From an uncultured Bacteroidales bacterium (GTDB lineage Bacteria > Bacteroidota > Bacteroidia > Bacteroidales > Bacteroidaceae): a stretch of 41,556 bases of DNA. Shown here piece by piece: positions 17,773 through 25,524 of this stretch (the first letter of the stretch is position 1; the number at the start of each line of letters is the position of its first letter). Both the position numbers and the translations under genes were made by a program. The stretch covers positions 1 through 41,556 of the forward strand of contig CADAZW010000008.1 of assembly GCA_902792555.1 (NCBI GenBank). Reading direction: 5' to 3'. Below the pieces are notes generated by a model. That model worked only from the letters and a program-made list of their open reading frames with translations, searched no databases and had not been told where the DNA came from.

Positions 17773-19159
17773 CGTAACCGGAGTATGCATCGACTCGCGC
17801 AAGGTTGAGAGCGGCAACCTCTTCGTTGCCATCCGCGGCACACAGTCAGACGGCCATCTCTTCATCGACAAGGCCGTAGCAGCCGGCGCCACGGCCATTG
17901 CATGCCAGGCACTGCCTGAGCAACTGACCGAGGGAGTGAGCTACATAGTGCTGGAGGACTCAGAGGATGCCATAGGCAAGATTGCCACCCAGTTTTACGG
18001 CAACCCCACCGACAGGCTGAAGCTCATAGGGGTGACCGGCACCAACGGCAAGACAACTATTGCCACCCTCCTCTTCAATATGTTCCGGCACATGGGATTC
18101 AAGTGCGGCCTGTGCTCCACGGTATGCAACTATATTGAGGACACCCCCTACCCCACCAGCCAGACAACCCCCGACCCCATCACCCTCAATGCCCTGCTGG
18201 GCAAGATGGCCGATGAGGGCTGCCAGTATGCCTTCATGGAGTGCAGCAGCCATGCCATCCAGCAGAAGCGCATCGGCGGACTAAGGTTTGCGGGAGGTAT
18301 ATTTACCAACCTCACCCGCGACCACATGGACTACCATAAGACCTTCGAGAACTATCGCGATGCCAAGAAGGCATTCTTCGACATGCTCGACCAGCACGCT
18401 TTCGCCATCACCAATGCCGATGACAGAAACGGCTCCTTCATGGTGCAGTCCACCAAGGCCCAGGTCAAGACCTACTCCACCCAGAGAAGTGCCGACTTCC
18501 ATGCCAAGATTATTGAGATGGGCTTCGAGGGTATGCAGCTCAGCATCAACGGTCAGGAGGTCCATGTGCCGCTGGTGGGCAAGTTTAACGTCTCCAACCT
18601 GCTGGCCATCTACGGCACAGCCGTCATGCTGGGCCGTGAGCCGCTGGAGGTGCTCACCGTGATGAGCAGCCTGCACTCCGTCAGCGGCCGCTTCGAGACA
18701 GTGCACTCCGCCAATGGGGTAACCGCCATTATCGACTATGCCCACACCCCCGATGCCCTTCAGAATGTGCTTGAGGCCATCCATGAGGTGCTGCGCGACA
18801 GAGGCGACATCATCACGGTATGCGGTGCCGGCGGCAACCGCGACAAGGGCAAGCGGCCCGAGATGGCCAAGATAGCCGCCCGGCTGAGCAGCAAGGTCAT
18901 CATCACCAGTGATAATCCCCGCTTCGAGCAACCTCAGGACATCATCGATGACATGCTGGCAGGCATCAGCCCCGCCGACAAGCCGCGGACACTCAGCATA
19001 GTCGACCGCCGCGAGGCAATACGCACCGCCACACTCATTGCCAAGCCCGCCGACGTGATACTCATTGCCGGCAAAGGCCATGAAAACTATCAGGAAATCC
19101 AAGGCGTAAAACACCACTTCGACGACAAGGAAGTAGTAAGCGAAGCTTTCGGCATCTGA
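17708..19159 (+). CDS. murE: UDP-MurNAc-tripeptide ligase MurE (meso-DAP type)
   Basis: Cytoplasmic ligase adding the third peptide residue to UDP-MurNAc-L-Ala-D-Glu; 483 residues. P-loop [10 protein letters not shown] (108-117), [22 protein letters not shown] and GNRDKGKRP are present. The substrate-selective motif is DNPR (402-405), which in the family goes with meso-diaminopimelate and not lysine. The ATG at 17708 gives the standard N-terminus but overlaps the end of ftsI. Confidence 0.97.
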   Translation: MNLKQLLSKVKPLRIVGRQDIDVTGVCIDSRKVESGNLFVAIRGTQSDGHLFIDKAVAAGATAIACQALPEQLTEGVSYIVLEDSEDAIGKIATQFYGNPTDRLKLIGVTGTNGKTTIATLLFNMFRHMGFKCGLCSTVCNYIEDTPYPTSQTTPDPITLNALLGKMADEGCQYAFMECSSHAIQQKRIGGLRFAGGIFTNLTRDHMDYHKTFENYRDAKKAFFDMLDQHAFAITNADDRNGSFMVQSTKAQVKTYSTQRSADFHAKIIEMGFEGMQLSINGQEVHVPLVGKFNVSNLLAIYGTAVMLGREPLEVLTVMSSLHSVSGRFETVHSANGVTAIIDYAHTPDALQNVLEAIHEVLRDRGDIITVCGAGGNRDKGKRPEMAKIAARLSSKVIITSDNPRFEQPQDIIDDMLAGISPADKPRTLSIVDRREAIRTATLIAKPADVILIAGKGHENYQEIQGVKHHFDDKEVVSEAFGI

Positions 19160-19198
19160 AATACTATTACATATAACATATAACATCTTAAATCCCCC

Positions 19199-20473
19199 AT
19201 GCTATACTATCTTTTCCGTCTGTTTGAGAACCTGGGCATTCCCGGATCGGGAATGTGGTCATACATTTCCTTCCGCTCCCTGATGGCATTTATCTTTGCC
19301 CTGATTATCAGCGCATGGTTTGGCGAGCATTTCATCAAGTGGATGCGCGGCCATCACATCTCTGAGACTCAGCGCGACGTAAAGATTGACCCCTACGGAG
19401 TCAAGAAGCAAGGCGTGCCCTCCATGGGCGGCATAATCATCATCGTCTCCATCCTCATCCCCGTGCTGCTCTTCGGTCGACTTAGGAATATCTATCTCCT
19501 CCTCATGATAGCCACCACCCTGTGGCTGGGAGCCCTCGGATTTGCCGATGACTATATCAAGATTTTCCGCAAGAAGAAAGACGGCCTTCGCGGCAAGTTT
19601 AAGATTATCGGCCAGCTCAGCATAGGACTCATCGTAGGCCTTACCCTCTACCTCAGCCCCGATGCCGTCATCCGCCAGAATGTAGAGGTTATCAAGGACG
19701 GCCAGGTCACCAGCGTAGTCCACAAGAGCGACCCCGTCAAGTCGCCACAGACCACCATCCCCTTCTTCAAGAACAACAACCTCAACTATAGCGAGCTCAT
19801 GTCATGGCTCGGCGACGATGCCAAGGAGGCAGCAGGCTGGGTGCTCTTCGTGCTCGTCACCACCCTCGTCGTTACCGCCGTCAGCAACGGCTGCAATCTC
19901 AACGACGGCATGGACGGCATGGCAGCAGGCAACTCAGCCATCATCGGCCTAGTGCTCGGCATACTGGCCTATGTGTCCAGCCACATTGAATATGCCGGCT
20001 ACCTCAATATCATGTATGTTCCGGGCTCAGAGGAACTGGTAGTCTTCAGCAGCGCCTTCGTAGGAGCGCTGATAGGCTTCCTCTGGTACAACGCCTACCC
20101 TGCCCAGATCTTTATGGGCGACACCGGTAGCCTCTCCATAGGCGGCATCATCGCCGTCATGGCCGTCATCATACGCAAGGAGCTGCTCGTGCCCATCCTC
20201 TGCGGCGTATTCCTGGTAGAGAGTCTCAGCGTTATCCTGCAGGTGGAGTATTTCAAGCTCGGCAAGCGCAAAGGGCGCAGGCAGCGAGTCTTCAAGCGCA
20301 CACCCATCCACGACAATTTCCGCGTCCTGCCCGAGCAAATCGACAGCGACAGCACCATCATCTTCCGCAACTGGCCGCGCAATGCCTTCCATGAAGCCAA
20401 AATCACCGTGCGCTTCTGGATTATCACCATCCTCCTGGCAGCAGCCACCATCATAACCCTCAAGATAAGGTAA
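19199..20473 (+). CDS. mraY: Phospho-MurNAc-pentapeptide translocase MraY
   Basis: Integral membrane enzyme making lipid I from UDP-MurNAc-pentapeptide and undecaprenyl phosphate. The 424-residue protein has many hydrophobic segments, the motifs MGGIIII, FADDYIK, NLNDGMDGMAAG (Mg and substrate site), MGDTGSLSIGG and the HIID-equivalent TPIHDNFR. It is longer than the roughly 360-residue enterobacterial enzyme because of an insert near 160-200 with VIKDGQVTSVVHKSD, a size usual in Bacteroidetes. The gap to murD is 6 bases. Confidence 0.97.
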   Translation: MLYYLFRLFENLGIPGSGMWSYISFRSLMAFIFALIISAWFGEHFIKWMRGHHISETQRDVKIDPYGVKKQGVPSMGGIIIIVSILIPVLLFGRLRNIYLLLMIATTLWLGALGFADDYIKIFRKKKDGLRGKFKIIGQLSIGLIVGLTLYLSPDAVIRQNVEVIKDGQVTSVVHKSDPVKSPQTTIPFFKNNNLNYSELMSWLGDDAKEAAGWVLFVLVTTLVVTAVSNGCNLNDGMDGMAAGNSAIIGLVLGILAYVSSHIEYAGYLNIMYVPGSEELVVFSSAFVGALIGFLWYNAYPAQIFMGDTGSLSIGGIIAVMAVIIRKELLVPILCGVFLVESLSVILQVEYFKLGKRKGRRQRVFKRTPIHDNFRVLPEQIDSDSTIIFRNWPRNAFHEAKITVRFWIITILLAAATIITLKIR

Positions 20474-20479
20474 AGCACT

Positions 20480-21835
20480 ATGGCACAGAAAAGGTTAGTC
20501 ATACTCGGCGGCGGCGAGAGCGGCATTGGCAGCGCACTGCTGGCTCAAGCCAAGGGCTACGATGTCTTCCTCTCCGACTCCGGCCTCATCAAGGAGCATT
20601 ACCAGGCCATGCTTCGCGATGCCGGCGTGCCCTTTGAGCATAACGGCCACACCGAGGCCCTCATCCTCAATGCCGACGAAGTGATGAAGAGTCCCGGCAT
20701 ACCCGATGAATCGCCCATCGTTGCCCACATCATAGCCCATCGCATCCCCATCATCAGCGAGATTGAGTTTGCCTCACGCTTCACTCAGGCCCGCATGGTG
20801 TGCATCACCGGCTCCAACGGTAAGACCACTACCACCTCGCTCATCTACTATATCCTACGCAATGCCGGCCTCAACGTAGGCCTGGCGGGCAACATAGGGC
20901 GCAGCCTGGCGCTCCAGATTCTGGAGGATCCCAAGGACATATACGTCATCGAGCTCAGCAGCTTCCAGCTTGACAATATGTTCGACTTCCGCGCCAATGT
21001 CGCCGTGCTCATGAATATCACCCCCGACCATCTCGACCGCTACAATTTCAACATGCAGCACTACGTCGACTCCAAGATGCGCATCCTCCAGAACCAGACT
21101 CCATCCGATGCCTTCATCTACTGGGCACAGGATGAGCATATCCCTGCCGAGCTTGCACGCCGGGGACTTGCCGCCTCCGGCGGTACTGTCGACCAGATTC
21201 TCCCCCCCACCCCGTCGTCTATGCCGCCGCACGAGGGGCATCCAACCCTCTGCCCCTTCACCGACGCCGACTTCGCCACTCTCGGCCTCACCTTCTCGCA
21301 GATAGGCAACCACAACAAGCGCAACGCCCTGGCTGCCTACCATGCCGCCAAGGCGCTGGGCGTTGATGAGACAATCATACGCCAGAGCCTCCAGTCCTTC
21401 CCTGGGGTAGAGCACCGCCTGGAGCATGTGGCCGTGGCAGGAGGAGTAACCTATATCAACGATTCCAAGGCCACCAATGTCGATGCATGCTATGTGGCCA
21501 TGCAGGCCGTTGAAGCACCCGTCATCCTCATCATCGGCGGCAAGGACAAGGGCAACGACTATACAGTGCTCCATGATATCGTGCGCCAAAAATGCCGCGG
21601 TCTGGTCTATCTCGGAGCCGACAATGCCAAACTCCATGCCTCCTTCGACCACCTCGGTCTCCCCGTAGCCGACACCCACAGCATGGCCGACTGCGTCAGG
21701 GCATGCCATGACATGGCCCACCCCGGCGACACCGTGCTCCTCAGCCCCTGCTGCGCCAGCTTCGACCTCTTCCACAACATGGAGGACCGCGGCGAGCAGT
21801 TCAAGCAGCAGGTGGTCTCCCTTCCCAACCCCTAA
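20480..21835 (+). CDS. murD: UDP-MurNAc-L-alanine--D-glutamate ligase MurD
   Basis: Cytoplasmic ligase adding D-Glu; 451 residues. N-terminal LGGGESGIGSALLA, P-loop ITGSNGKTTTT (109-119), ELSSFQLD, NITPDHLDRY and the C-terminal INDSKATNVDA and LLSPCCASFDLF are all family signatures. A short proline-rich stretch (about 235-256, with PPTPSSMPPHEGHP) lies where relatives have a variable loop before the NHNKRNALAA motif. Confidence 0.97.
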   Translation: MAQKRLVILGGGESGIGSALLAQAKGYDVFLSDSGLIKEHYQAMLRDAGVPFEHNGHTEALILNADEVMKSPGIPDESPIVAHIIAHRIPIISEIEFASRFTQARMVCITGSNGKTTTTSLIYYILRNAGLNVGLAGNIGRSLALQILEDPKDIYVIELSSFQLDNMFDFRANVAVLMNITPDHLDRYNFNMQHYVDSKMRILQNQTPSDAFIYWAQDEHIPAELARRGLAASGGTVDQILPPTPSSMPPHEGHPTLCPFTDADFATLGLTFSQIGNHNKRNALAAYHAAKALGVDETIIRQSLQSFPGVEHRLEHVAVAGGVTYINDSKATNVDACYVAMQAVEAPVILIIGGKDKGNDYTVLHDIVRQKCRGLVYLGADNAKLHASFDHLGLPVADTHSMADCVRACHDMAHPGDTVLLSPCCASFDLFHNMEDRGEQFKQQVVSLPNP

Positions 21836-21941
21836 GTACCACAATCCGACAGCGCAAGAAATGTCACATCCCACAAAAATACCCTTCCTCCTCCCCCCCC
21901 TGGAGGATAAGAGGGGCTCTCTCTAACTCTCCTTCCTTCCC

Positions 21942-23246
21942 ATGACCATCCCCAACGACAAGGCATCCCTCCGTAAGATATTCACCCTGCAAGGCGACAA
22001 GACCCTGTGGGCAATATTCTTCATCCTTGTGGCCATCTCCCTCATCGAGGTGTACAGTGCCGCGAGCACTCTCACCTTCTCCAGTGGCAATATCTTCAAG
22101 CCCATCCTGGGCCACGCCGTCAACCTCCTCGTCGGCTTCGTTTGCGTGTGGGTATTCCACAATATCCCCTGCGGATGGTTCAAATTCTGGCTGCCAGCCT
22201 GGGTAGTGTTCGTGGCCCTGCTCATCTTCCTGCCCCTTTTCGGCACCAAGGTCAACGACGGAGCACGCTGGATTGACATCCTGGGCATACGCTTCCAGCC
22301 GTCTGAGTTTGCCAAAGGCTCACTCATCGTCATCGTCGCCTTCTTCCTCTCCGCCTATCAGACCAAGAAAGGCGCCGACCGCCATGCCTTCAAGTATATA
22401 CTCTTATTTACAGGCATCACCTGCTTCTTTATATTCCTCGAGAATTTCTCAACCGCAGCCATTCTATTCTTAGTCGTGGTACTGATGATGTATTTCGGCC
22501 GCGTACCCCTAAAGCAGTTAGGCACCCTCATGCTCTGGCTCATAGGCCTTGGCATAGGTGTCATCCTCCTGGCCAAGGTCCTCTCCGCCGATGCCATAGT
22601 CGAGAAGGTGCCCATGCTACACCGCCTCACCAACTTCACCGCGCGCATCGACCGATTCCTAGGCAAGGATGACCAGGCCGCTTCCGACAGCACCCGTCAG
22701 CTCAACGCCAAGGACTTCGACATTCAAAAGGAGCCCCAGGTGGGCCATGCCCATATAGCCATAGCCAAGAGCAACATCTTCGGCTGCGGCCCCGGCAACT
22801 CCAGGGAGCGCGATTTCCTGCCCCAGGCATACTCAGACTTCATCTTTGCCATAATCATCGAAGAGTTGGGGCTGATAGGCGGATTCGTCATCATCATGCT
22901 CTATATCATCCTCCTCTTCCGCGCCAGCCGAATAGCCAGCCGGTGCGAGCGCAGCTTCCCCGCCTTCCTCATACTCGGCCTCACCATGCTCATAGTCGTG
23001 CAGGCTGCCGTCAATATGAGCGTAGCCGTAGGCCTGGTGCCGGTAACCGGACAGCCTCTGCCCCTCATCTCGCGAGGCGGCAGCTCCATCATGGTCACAT
23101 CCATCTACTTCGGCATGATGATATCCATCAGCCGCTTCGCCCGCAAGCGCCAGGACGTGGCATCCACTGACCCCGCCCCCGCCGAGGCAACCGCCGAGTC
23201 AGCACCCGCTGAGCCAGCCCCGGCCGCTGATACCTCCGAATCATAG
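21942..23246 (+). CDS. ftsW: SEDS-family division glycosyltransferase FtsW
   Basis: Polytopic membrane protein polymerising septal glycan together with the class B PBP; 434 residues. It has about ten hydrophobic segments, GARWIDILGIRFQPSEFAK, the extracellular loop ending EELGLIGG, and the C-terminal PVTGQPLPLISRGGSS motif of FtsW/RodA proteins. The tail after about 405 is rich in Ala, Pro and Glu. In relatives murG follows directly; here the cluster stops and a PPIase gene follows. Confidence 0.95.
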   Translation: MTIPNDKASLRKIFTLQGDKTLWAIFFILVAISLIEVYSAASTLTFSSGNIFKPILGHAVNLLVGFVCVWVFHNIPCGWFKFWLPAWVVFVALLIFLPLFGTKVNDGARWIDILGIRFQPSEFAKGSLIVIVAFFLSAYQTKKGADRHAFKYILLFTGITCFFIFLENFSTAAILFLVVVLMMYFGRVPLKQLGTLMLWLIGLGIGVILLAKVLSADAIVEKVPMLHRLTNFTARIDRFLGKDDQAASDSTRQLNAKDFDIQKEPQVGHAHIAIAKSNIFGCGPGNSRERDFLPQAYSDFIFAIIIEELGLIGGFVIIMLYIILLFRASRIASRCERSFPAFLILGLTMLIVVQAAVNMSVAVGLVPVTGQPLPLISRGGSSIMVTSIYFGMMISISRFARKRQDVASTDPAPAEATAESAPAEPAPAADTSES

Positions 23247-23300
23247 TGCACGACCTCTGCTGTGCTGCACAGACAAACCTCAAGACTCAAACCTCAAAGC

Positions 23301-23969
23301 ATGAAGCACCTCGCCCTACTCCTCGCCCTGCTGACAGTCCTTCCCCTCAGCGCCAAGAAAGACAAGTCCATCACCGTTGACATGCTCACCTCCAAGGGCC
23401 GCATAGTCCTCCGCCTCTACAATGAGACCCCGCAACATCGCGACAACTTCGTCAAGCTTGTCAAGGAAGGCTACTTCAACGACCTCCTTTTCCATCGCGT
23501 CATCGAAGACTTCATGATACAGGGCGGCGACCCCGACAGCCGAGATGCTGCCCCAGGAGCCCTGCTCGGCGAGGGAGGCCCCACCTACACTCTGCCCGCC
23601 GAGATATGCTTTCCCACACTCCATCATAAGCGCGGCGCACTCGCTGCAGCGCGTGAAGGCGACCAGACCAATCCTGAGCGGCGCAGCAGTGGCAGTCAGT
23701 TCTACATCGTATGGGGCAAAACCTTCACCCGTGAGGAGATAGACAAGATAGCCTCCCATGTAGAGCGCACCACAGGCTGCGTCATGTCAGAGGAACTCAA
23801 GAAATATTATATGCACCACGGCGGCACGCCCCACCTGGACGGTGCCTACACCGTCTTCGGCGAAGTCATCAAGGGCATTGAGGTAGTCAACGCCATACAG
23901 CAAGTCGCCACCGACCGCAACGACCGCCCCCTGGAGGACATCAAGATTCTCAGCGTCAAAGTCAAGTAG
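23301..23969 (+). CDS. Exported cyclophilin-type peptidyl-prolyl cis-trans isomerase
   Basis: A 222-residue protein with a short signal peptide (MKHLALLLALLTVLPLSA) and a cyclophilin fold: NFVKLVKEGYFNDLLFHRVI, FMIQGGDPDS, and SSGSQFYIVWG carry the active-site Arg, Phe, Gln and Gly pattern. The insert between ERTTG and HLDGAYTVFGEV is usual for Bacteroidetes forms. The ATG at 23301 is preferred over 23262 because the signal peptide starts there and the upstream codons fall in a CAAACCTCAA phrase repeat. Likely a periplasmic folding helper. Confidence 0.92.
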   Translation: MKHLALLLALLTVLPLSAKKDKSITVDMLTSKGRIVLRLYNETPQHRDNFVKLVKEGYFNDLLFHRVIEDFMIQGGDPDSRDAAPGALLGEGGPTYTLPAEICFPTLHHKRGALAAAREGDQTNPERRSSGSQFYIVWGKTFTREEIDKIASHVERTTGCVMSEELKKYYMHHGGTPHLDGAYTVFGEVIKGIEVVNAIQQVATDRNDRPLEDIKILSVKVK

Positions 23970-24023
23970 CGACAAGCACGACGTGGCAACAAAACGAATA
24001 TTTTTTTTCATGAAGGCAAGTTC

Positions 24024-24142
24024 GAGAGCGAAGCGGCAATGCCGAAGGCATCGCGAAGGCTCTGTCAGTGGTCGGCGAAGCCGGGCTGACAAAAAAAGAG
24101 CCTGAGAGCGAAGCGGCAACTATCAACTATCAATTATCAACT
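24024..24142. repeat. Phrase repeats before recO
   Basis: GAGAGCGAAGCGGCAA occurs at 24024-24039 and again at 24104-24119. A palindromic AATGCCGAAGGCATCGCGA (24038-24056) echoes 11881-11899. A hairpin GTCAG...CTGAC with inner CGGC/GCCG and outer GGCTCT/AGAGCC covers about 24058-24102. An AACTATCAACTATC array (24117-24142) runs up to the recO start. Confidence 0.65.
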
Positions 24143-24147
24143 AGTTC

Positions 24148-24858
24148 GTGTTCCTCTCCTCTCCTGCAATAGTGCTTAGCAAGGTGCGCCACACCGACAG
24201 CACCCAGATCCTCACCCTCTACACACAGGCAGAGGGCAGCATCCCCTTCGCTGTCAGGGGCACCAAGTCCAAGCCCCAAGCCGCCAATCTCCAGCCCCTC
24301 ACCCCCCTCACCATCGAGTGGGACCACCATCCCTCTCGCACCTTGCAGCACCTCAAGAGCGTCAGCCTCCTCAGCCCCCTCACCAGCCTCACCAGCCATC
24401 CCCATAAGGCCGCCGTCGCCTCTCTCCTTGGCGAAGCCCTCCATCACGCCTTGCGCCAGGAGCGCCATGGCGACATCTTTCCATTCCGTCTCAGCAGCCT
24501 GCAGTGGCTTGACGCCGCCTCTGAACCCTTCGACAATTTCCATCTCATCTTCCTCATGCGTCTGGCCGGCCATCTCGGCATAGAGCCCAACCTGGAGGAT
24601 GCCGCACGCAGTCCCTTCTTCGACATGATCAATGCCGAGTGCACACCCGTGCAGCCTCAGCACAGCTACTATCTCCCCCACTCCGACCTGCGCCTCGCCC
24701 CGCTGATGCTCAACCTCGGCTATGCCAACATGCACCGCATCTCCTTCACCCCCTCGGAGCGCCACCGCGCCCTGCGTGCCATCCTCGCCTATTACCGCAT
24801 CCATATACCCGGCTTCCCCCAGCTCCGCTCCCCCGAGATGCTCAAGGATATGCTCTGA
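24148..24858 (+). CDS. recO: DNA repair protein RecO
   Basis: Recombination mediator that loads RecA with RecR; 236 residues. The N-terminal OB-fold pattern AIVLSKVRHTDSTQILTLY...GSIPFAVRG and the helical C-terminal domain match Bacteroidales RecO. The GTG at 24148 is used: no ATG lies near the start of homology. The Cys4 zinc motif of some RecO proteins is absent, as in Bacteroides relatives. The end of the gene is rich in His, Pro and Arg codons. Confidence 0.9.
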   Translation: MFLSSPAIVLSKVRHTDSTQILTLYTQAEGSIPFAVRGTKSKPQAANLQPLTPLTIEWDHHPSRTLQHLKSVSLLSPLTSLTSHPHKAAVASLLGEALHHALRQERHGDIFPFRLSSLQWLDAASEPFDNFHLIFLMRLAGHLGIEPNLEDAARSPFFDMINAECTPVQPQHSYYLPHSDLRLAPLMLNLGYANMHRISFTPSERHRALRAILAYYRIHIPGFPQLRSPEMLKDML

Positions 24859-24914
24859 CAGTCTTCCCCTTTATTAGTAATTTTCCACCAGCACGACTCA
24901 ATGCCTATCTGAAC

Positions 24915-24959
24915 AATCAGAATACTCGGAATAATCAGAGTAATCAGAATAATCAGAGC
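24915..24959. repeat. 9-bp tandem repeat, five units
   Basis: Five 9-mers related to AATCAGAAT/AATCAGAGT (one unit is ACTCGGAAT) run without gaps, just after the recO stop. Confidence 0.85.
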
Positions 24960-24994
24960 TCAACTGGCAATCAGGAGGACGCGCAGAGGTAAAC

Positions 24995-25110
24995 TAACGC
25001 GAACCCTAGAGAAACTAACGTGGACTTAAAAAAATCTAACGGCGACCTTAGAATTTTTAACGCCGAGATAAAATCGGGAAACGTGGACTTAAGATTGACT
25101 AATGTGGACG
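24995..25110. repeat. Degenerate 21-bp-period array, six units
   Basis: TAACG or a one-base variant begins at 24995, 25016, 25037, 25058, 25079 and 25100: six positions exactly 21 bases apart. Units look like CTAACGTGGACTTAAA, with the stretch after TAACG more variable. The core differs from the CGCGATTA array that follows, but the period is the same. Confidence 0.8.
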
Positions 25111-25182
25111 AAACATAATCTGGTACGGGTAAAACGGCTCCTAAAATTGAGGCCACACAACACTATTGCGAGGGGATGGAAA

Positions 25183-25287
25183 ATAATCGCGAGGAGAGGG
25201 TCCGGCTCGGCGCGATTAGATTTCGGCTCGGCGCGATTAGATTTCGGCTCGGCGCGATTAGATTTCGGCTCCTCGCGATTATATTTG
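25183..25287. repeat. 21-bp tandem array of four units inside a 14-bp inverted repeat
   Basis: Units GGCTCGGCGCGATTAGATTT(C) start at 25204, 25225 and 25246 (identical), with a fourth diverged at 25267. CGCGAT falls at 25211, 25232, 25253 and 25274. ATAATCGCGAGGAG (25183-25196) is the exact reverse complement of 25269-25282, so the array sits in the loop of a potential stem. It is related to the array at 12663-12725. Confidence 0.85.
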
Positions 25288-25473
25288 CCGCCTAGGCTCC
25301 AAGTTTTCCTTATGTCGGCCAGCGCAACCATTAATCGTTATTGCGGCATTGTTGTATTGGGTATGCGCAGATACAGGCTATCCTTTTTTGCACCTTCTCA
25401 CTGCCTCGCACGGAAATATGGCAAAAAAAGACAAATTAACATGCATATCATCGGTGTCTCATGATATATTTCG

Positions 25474-25481
25474 TAACTTTG
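25474..25481 (+). promoter_or_regulatory. -7 element for the AAA+ gene
   Basis: A perfect TAACTTTG lies 43 bases before the ATG. No TTTG is found at the right distance upstream, so this is a partial match only. Confidence 0.5.
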
Positions 25482-25524
25482 CATCGAAAAGTCCAATTGT
25501 ATGTAAATACAAAAGGCCAATGCC

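Larger units (their letters stand above)
24859..25473. other. recO to AAA+ spacer, no gene seen
   Basis: A 615-bp stretch before the AAA+ promoter. Open frames exist on both strands only because the 21-bp arrays contain no stop in several frames. Their translations are heptapeptide repeats (for example SNRAEPK on the minus strand, GSARLDF on the plus strand), and I do not treat them as genes. Three arrays listed separately fill most of it. Confidence 0.6.

Noticed and set aside
24058-24102. Intrinsic terminator before recO
   Set aside because: A good stem exists but it is followed by A residues, not T, on the plus strand, and on the minus strand the T-run precedes the stem. It is listed only as part of the repeat region.
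25204-25287. CRISPR array
   Set aside because: The 21-bp units are head to tail with no spacers between, and no cas gene is present in the window.
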